Assembly (NCBI GenBank): GCA_024509875.1
Contig: JAMPIV010012433.1
Location: 62,001-126,000, forward strand
Direction of reading: 5' to 3'
DNA length: 64,000 nucleotides
DNA from: Oreohelix idahoensis
Lineage: Eukaryota; Mollusca; Gastropoda; Stylommatophora; Oreohelicidae
Positions 60,540-64,000 of this stretch are shown here, one piece after another; position 1 is the stretch's first letter; every line of letters begins with the position of its first letter. A program made the translations under genes and the position numbers. Under the pieces are notes generated by a model that was given only the letters and a program-made list of their open reading frames with translations, ran no database searches and was not told the DNA's origin.

Positions 60540-62104
60540 AAATCATCATAATGAAGAGACCTATAATCCTTGTCTTCAGAAATTTAGGAATCGAAAGATA
60601 TTTTTTTAAAATGTCAAATTACAAATGTTAAATGTCACGGAACGGTTTAATGAGGGTGAAAGATGGAGTGACTGGAGTTAAAGGTCACTGATATTGTCAA
60701 CATTATGTTTAAGGCAGGAGCGGAGTTCAGGTCTGACGGAGAGTCAGTGTTCATGTGACTTGTGCGTGCGCTGGGAGAAAGCATGTCTGGTGAAAACCAG
60801 TCAGGGTGACTGAGAGAGTACCCGATTGTGACTAGGGACAGTCTGTGATTTGTAGCCGAGCTGTGTGCTCGTATTTTGTGACTGTGAGAAACTACAGCTT
60901 TGATTATTCCAATTGTTATAGTGTCACTGTTGGCTAAGAAAATTCTGGCACTCTGTTGGTTAAAACTACCCTGGTCTTTTAGTCCCTCCCATTTCTTATT
61001 ATTTGTTTCTCTAGACAGCGGTATATTGGGGAAACTGGCCTGTCACTTTGTAGTCGGACAGGTTGACTTCCCTTTCCCTAGCGTGGGTGAGCGGGGGAGT
61101 ATCTTTAGTCTTTTCATGTTTTCTGTATACTGGTCGGCATAATTTGTACGGCGTCCCAGGACACTTTTGTTTCTGGTGGTGGCGACATTCCTAGAGTTCT
61201 TTGACATTGAGCTTTGTCACTGCACGCTATTTCTGGTAGAATAGCGGCAGAGTTCTCTGGTCTTTAACCCCGGAAAAAACCATTGCCTTTCATGTGACCG
61301 TGCATGGCTAGAAACTCTACGCCAGAATGTCGGTCCAGCTGTAGTATTGCTATCATCCAGGAATCACGGGAAACCAAGTTCCCGGGGGCCTTGCGTCCTT
61401 ATTACACACGCTCCATGTTTCCGGGGACTTCGACTCGCAGATGAGACGAACATCTGCAGGCTGTAGTCTCCTATAAAATTGGGCAACTCACTTTGTCTAG
61501 CACTTAATGTCTCCATAATTCTCTACTGTAGAGTGGGCGCTGCCAATAACTAGTACTGACGACCAGCTACATTGTTGGTGTTATTGGAATTCGTTACATT
61601 TCGTAGGGCTCCCATACACTACCAAAAGAAAACTGGGAGACAATAAGTTCAAGCCGGAATTACCTTCCATGTTTGGATTTTACCGGTCCCGATTGGATTC
61701 CCGATTTGACCTAGTTTGGTTTTTTTTTTTTGGAACCTAAACCATTTCTTGCAGCACAAAGATTCTAGAGATAACCGCCGCTGAAGCTCACCAAAGTTCA
61801 GAATAGTGCGCCAATCCTAACCTCGTTTGTAGATAGCTTTGGCCGTGTTCACTCCACGCGCAGTCACATTCAGACTGGCCAGCGTCTCTCGGTAATATTA
61901 GGGCGCATTGGCTACATAAAACCTGAGTGTGAACTCGTTCAACCCGCTGGATATTTATATTTGACTCACTCGTGGATATATTCCCCACTAATGTCCGTCA
62001 TCCTTGGATTAAATTGATTCCCACTCCTCATCGGAAGAGAGAAAGGGAAGAGGATAGTTTTCAAGTGTAGAGGAATAATACGTCAGCTGACGGACGGGGA
62101 AAAT
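60540..62104. other. Spacer, possible upstream part of the Ig-domain gene
   Basis: Relatively repeat-poor. Any further 5' exons of the Ig gene should lie here or beyond the window, but I could not identify one. Confidence 0.4.
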
Positions 62105-62425
62105 ACAGAAATAAAAAACAGGACCACGCAAACGGTATCACGGCCTCGCTACTGGAGTGAACAGTGACTAAATAACACTGCTAGCTCTGCACCATGACAA
62201 ATTTTCTACTGGACAGTGGTCACTGTCACGACGAGTCAACGAAAATATAGGATCGAGGAACGATACAGACTGATTATTGACAAAATCACTACCTTTCCTT
62301 TTCACCAGTATGGTGCATATAATACACAACAAGGATCGTGATACTGTGTCTAGTCAATTATATAAGAATAAGAAAAGTACAGAACAGCTGGTTGGTTTTT
62401 ATATTCTTTTCTGACGAGTGCATTC
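62105..62425. repeat. U-family relative
   Basis: Diverged match to 10480-10740, clearest at actgtgtctagtcaattata and aataagaaaagtacag. Confidence 0.45.
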
Positions 62426-63402
62426 AACATTCCCATTGTCTTTATTATTTACTGTTCACAAGCCTTTCATTTGCCTCTTTGTTTCTTTGTATGTTCATAC
62501 ACGTGTTACTATAAAAATCTACCAGCTACTCTAGTCCCTCCAATGCTCAGAATCGTTTCCTACAGTATTTTAAACATTGATTTGGAAGTCCCAACTTCTC
62601 ATCCATTCTGAGACTGTGTCTATATTTTCTTGTAGTATTTTGTATTGATGGGAGAGGTTTTATTCCGGTTTCTCCACATGGCACAGTCAATATTGTGATA
62701 GGGCATTTTTGACATCACTCGAATCTCTAGTGGCTCTATCTACCTCACGTGACAGTCATGTGATAATTCAGCATGTGCTGCTACTTTACCCAGGATTCTC
62801 CACTACATCGCTTTTTCTGTAGCAAGTTATTACACTTGATGAAGCTGCCAGCCTTGTTGCAGCATTCCTTTCTATGTTTGGTAGTACGTGGGCAGTGGCG
62901 TACTTAAGAGGGGGCTTCATGCCTCAGAGCGCTACCTAACATTTTCACACTGTTTGCTGGGTCGCCTAGAATTTCTATTATGCACTTATACGGGCATGAT
63001 TACATGCTTGGTTTGAACGATGTCTATTCACCTTTTAAACAATAACCTAAATATTATTTAGGACATAACATATTGTTTGAAAGGTAGATAGATATCGTTA
63101 TTTAGTACATGCGTGTTTAGAACTAAGTGGTATATCAGAGGTGGTGGCGCTTCCGAGATCGAGCATCCTGAATAGATGCTTCCTCCTCCCTTTCCCTCAA
63201 CGCGAACAACTTACCGTAGATAAAATTCCTAAATATGCCTCTGGGGCACAGCGTTGTATTTTTTTGCTACTTCTCATTCTGGAAACTCGTATTCACATGT
63301 GTGAGAACGATGTCTATAAATTATGAACAATGATACAAGGATAGATCATAGCTACGCTCGTGGAATTGATCTACAAGTAGCACAGTCAACACTTCCTATA
63401 TT
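62426..63402. other. Spacer, nothing recognised
   Basis: No long open frames, domains or recognised repeats. Confidence 0.45.
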
Positions 63403-63596
63403 GTCACCATAGGGTTTGCCCAAGCATTGTTTATGCTTCTGGCAAGGTTATATGAACGCTTAAAGTATGTCACCGTAGGGTTTGCCCAAGCATTGTTTAT
63501 GCTTCTGGCAAGGTTATATGAACGCTTAAAGTTTGTCACCGTAGGGTTTGCCAGGCATTATAAATACATTGCCAAGGTTGGGTGAACGTTTAAAAC
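63403..63596. repeat. 66-bp tandem repeat, three copies, with hairpin
   Basis: Units begin gtcaccgtagggtttgccca and contain aagcattgtttatgctt, a 6-bp stem with a 5-base loop. The first two copies differ at only one or two bases. The third is diverged and shorter. Confidence 0.92.
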
Positions 63597-64000
63597 AGTT
63601 CACGAGGAAAAAAATAGAGGGAGGATTAAAAATAACAGACAACGGTTCACTAACTTCGCTTGCGTTAGTAAAACGTGAGAATTTTTCCGGTGAGTAGTAA
63701 ATAAAGCTCGACCAATAGTGTGAGCTGGAAAACAGATTAGGGAACGAATCAGAGGTAGCGAAAGAAACGCACCAGGGAACAATGACTAGAGGTCAGAAAG
63801 GTGTGCGGGTTTCTGGAGGGCAGTCGGGTTTCAGAAGTTGAAGAAGCAAGAAGTGCTTTTGGCGGTTGCCACCAGTTTTAACAGATTCTGTGGTTATACA
63901 GATAAGTTCAGAAGTTATACAGAAAATGCATAAGCTGAAGAGATAACTCAGAAGATTAGAGGATTCTGTGGTTAGACAGAAATAGCATAAGTTTTAGAAG
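63597..64000. other. Right edge with imperfect internal repeats
   Basis: The motifs gattctgtggttatacaga and gttcagaagttatacagaaa recur two to three times between 63875 and 64000, suggesting a diverged tandem repeat that continues past the window. Confidence 0.5.

Overview
The window is nuclear DNA of an invertebrate animal. It has introns with GT-AG splice sites, an animal PNKD-type hydrolase gene, many non-LTR retrotransposons (LINEs), tRNA-derived SINEs, a Penelope-like element, piggyBac and mariner transposons, and many mini- and microsatellites. The mix of endonuclease/reverse-transcriptase LINEs and SINEs looks lophotrochozoan, most likely molluscan. That placement is inference from general resemblance. 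There is no bacterial or plasmid content, operon, CRISPR array or rRNA.

The main host gene lies on the minus strand from 44054 (ATG) to 6630 (stop). I assembled it by hand as 11 exons whose splice sites and codon phases all agree. The 945-nt reading frame encodes a 314-residue metallo-beta-lactamase-fold hydrolase of the PNKD/glyoxalase II family, and all seven expected metal ligands are present. It is spread over 37.4 kb, so about 97% of the locus is intron. The introns hold nearly every repeat described: LINE-A2, LINE-F, LINE-G and LINE-J in introns 9-10; a decayed inverted copy of exon 6 in intron 8; LINE-B3 and a SINE in intron 7; a Penelope-like tail, a SINE and a split LINE-D/LINE-B1 nest in intron 5; a 7-kb piggyBac composite plus a 1.9-kb minisatellite in intron 4; and LINE-C, LINE-A3 and SINE copies in introns 1-3.

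Left of the gene (1-6600) are a nearly full-length LINE-A with an 11-bp target duplication, LINE-C and LINE-B2 pieces, and a 64-bp tandem repeat that ends about 30 bp past the PNKD stop codon. Right of the gene (44-64 kb) are a nearly intact mariner (46941-48275), two long TA microsatellites, a reverse-transcriptase fragment held between 115-bp direct repeats, a 39-bp LINE insertion, an internally deleted LINE-A with a perfect 14-bp target duplication, and the 3' part of an immunoglobulin-domain gene (minus strand, terminal exon 57856-58165). A possible two-exon gene lies at 54.2-54.6 kb.

Insertion order can be read in places. LINE-K and an unclassified inverted-repeat transposon landed inside the piggyBac transposase gene, LINE-B1 landed inside LINE-D, a SINE landed inside a 26-bp minisatellite, and a hAT-like MITE landed inside a SINE head. 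Several insertions keep perfect target duplications, so part of this activity is recent. LINE families are named A to K only for use in this answer.
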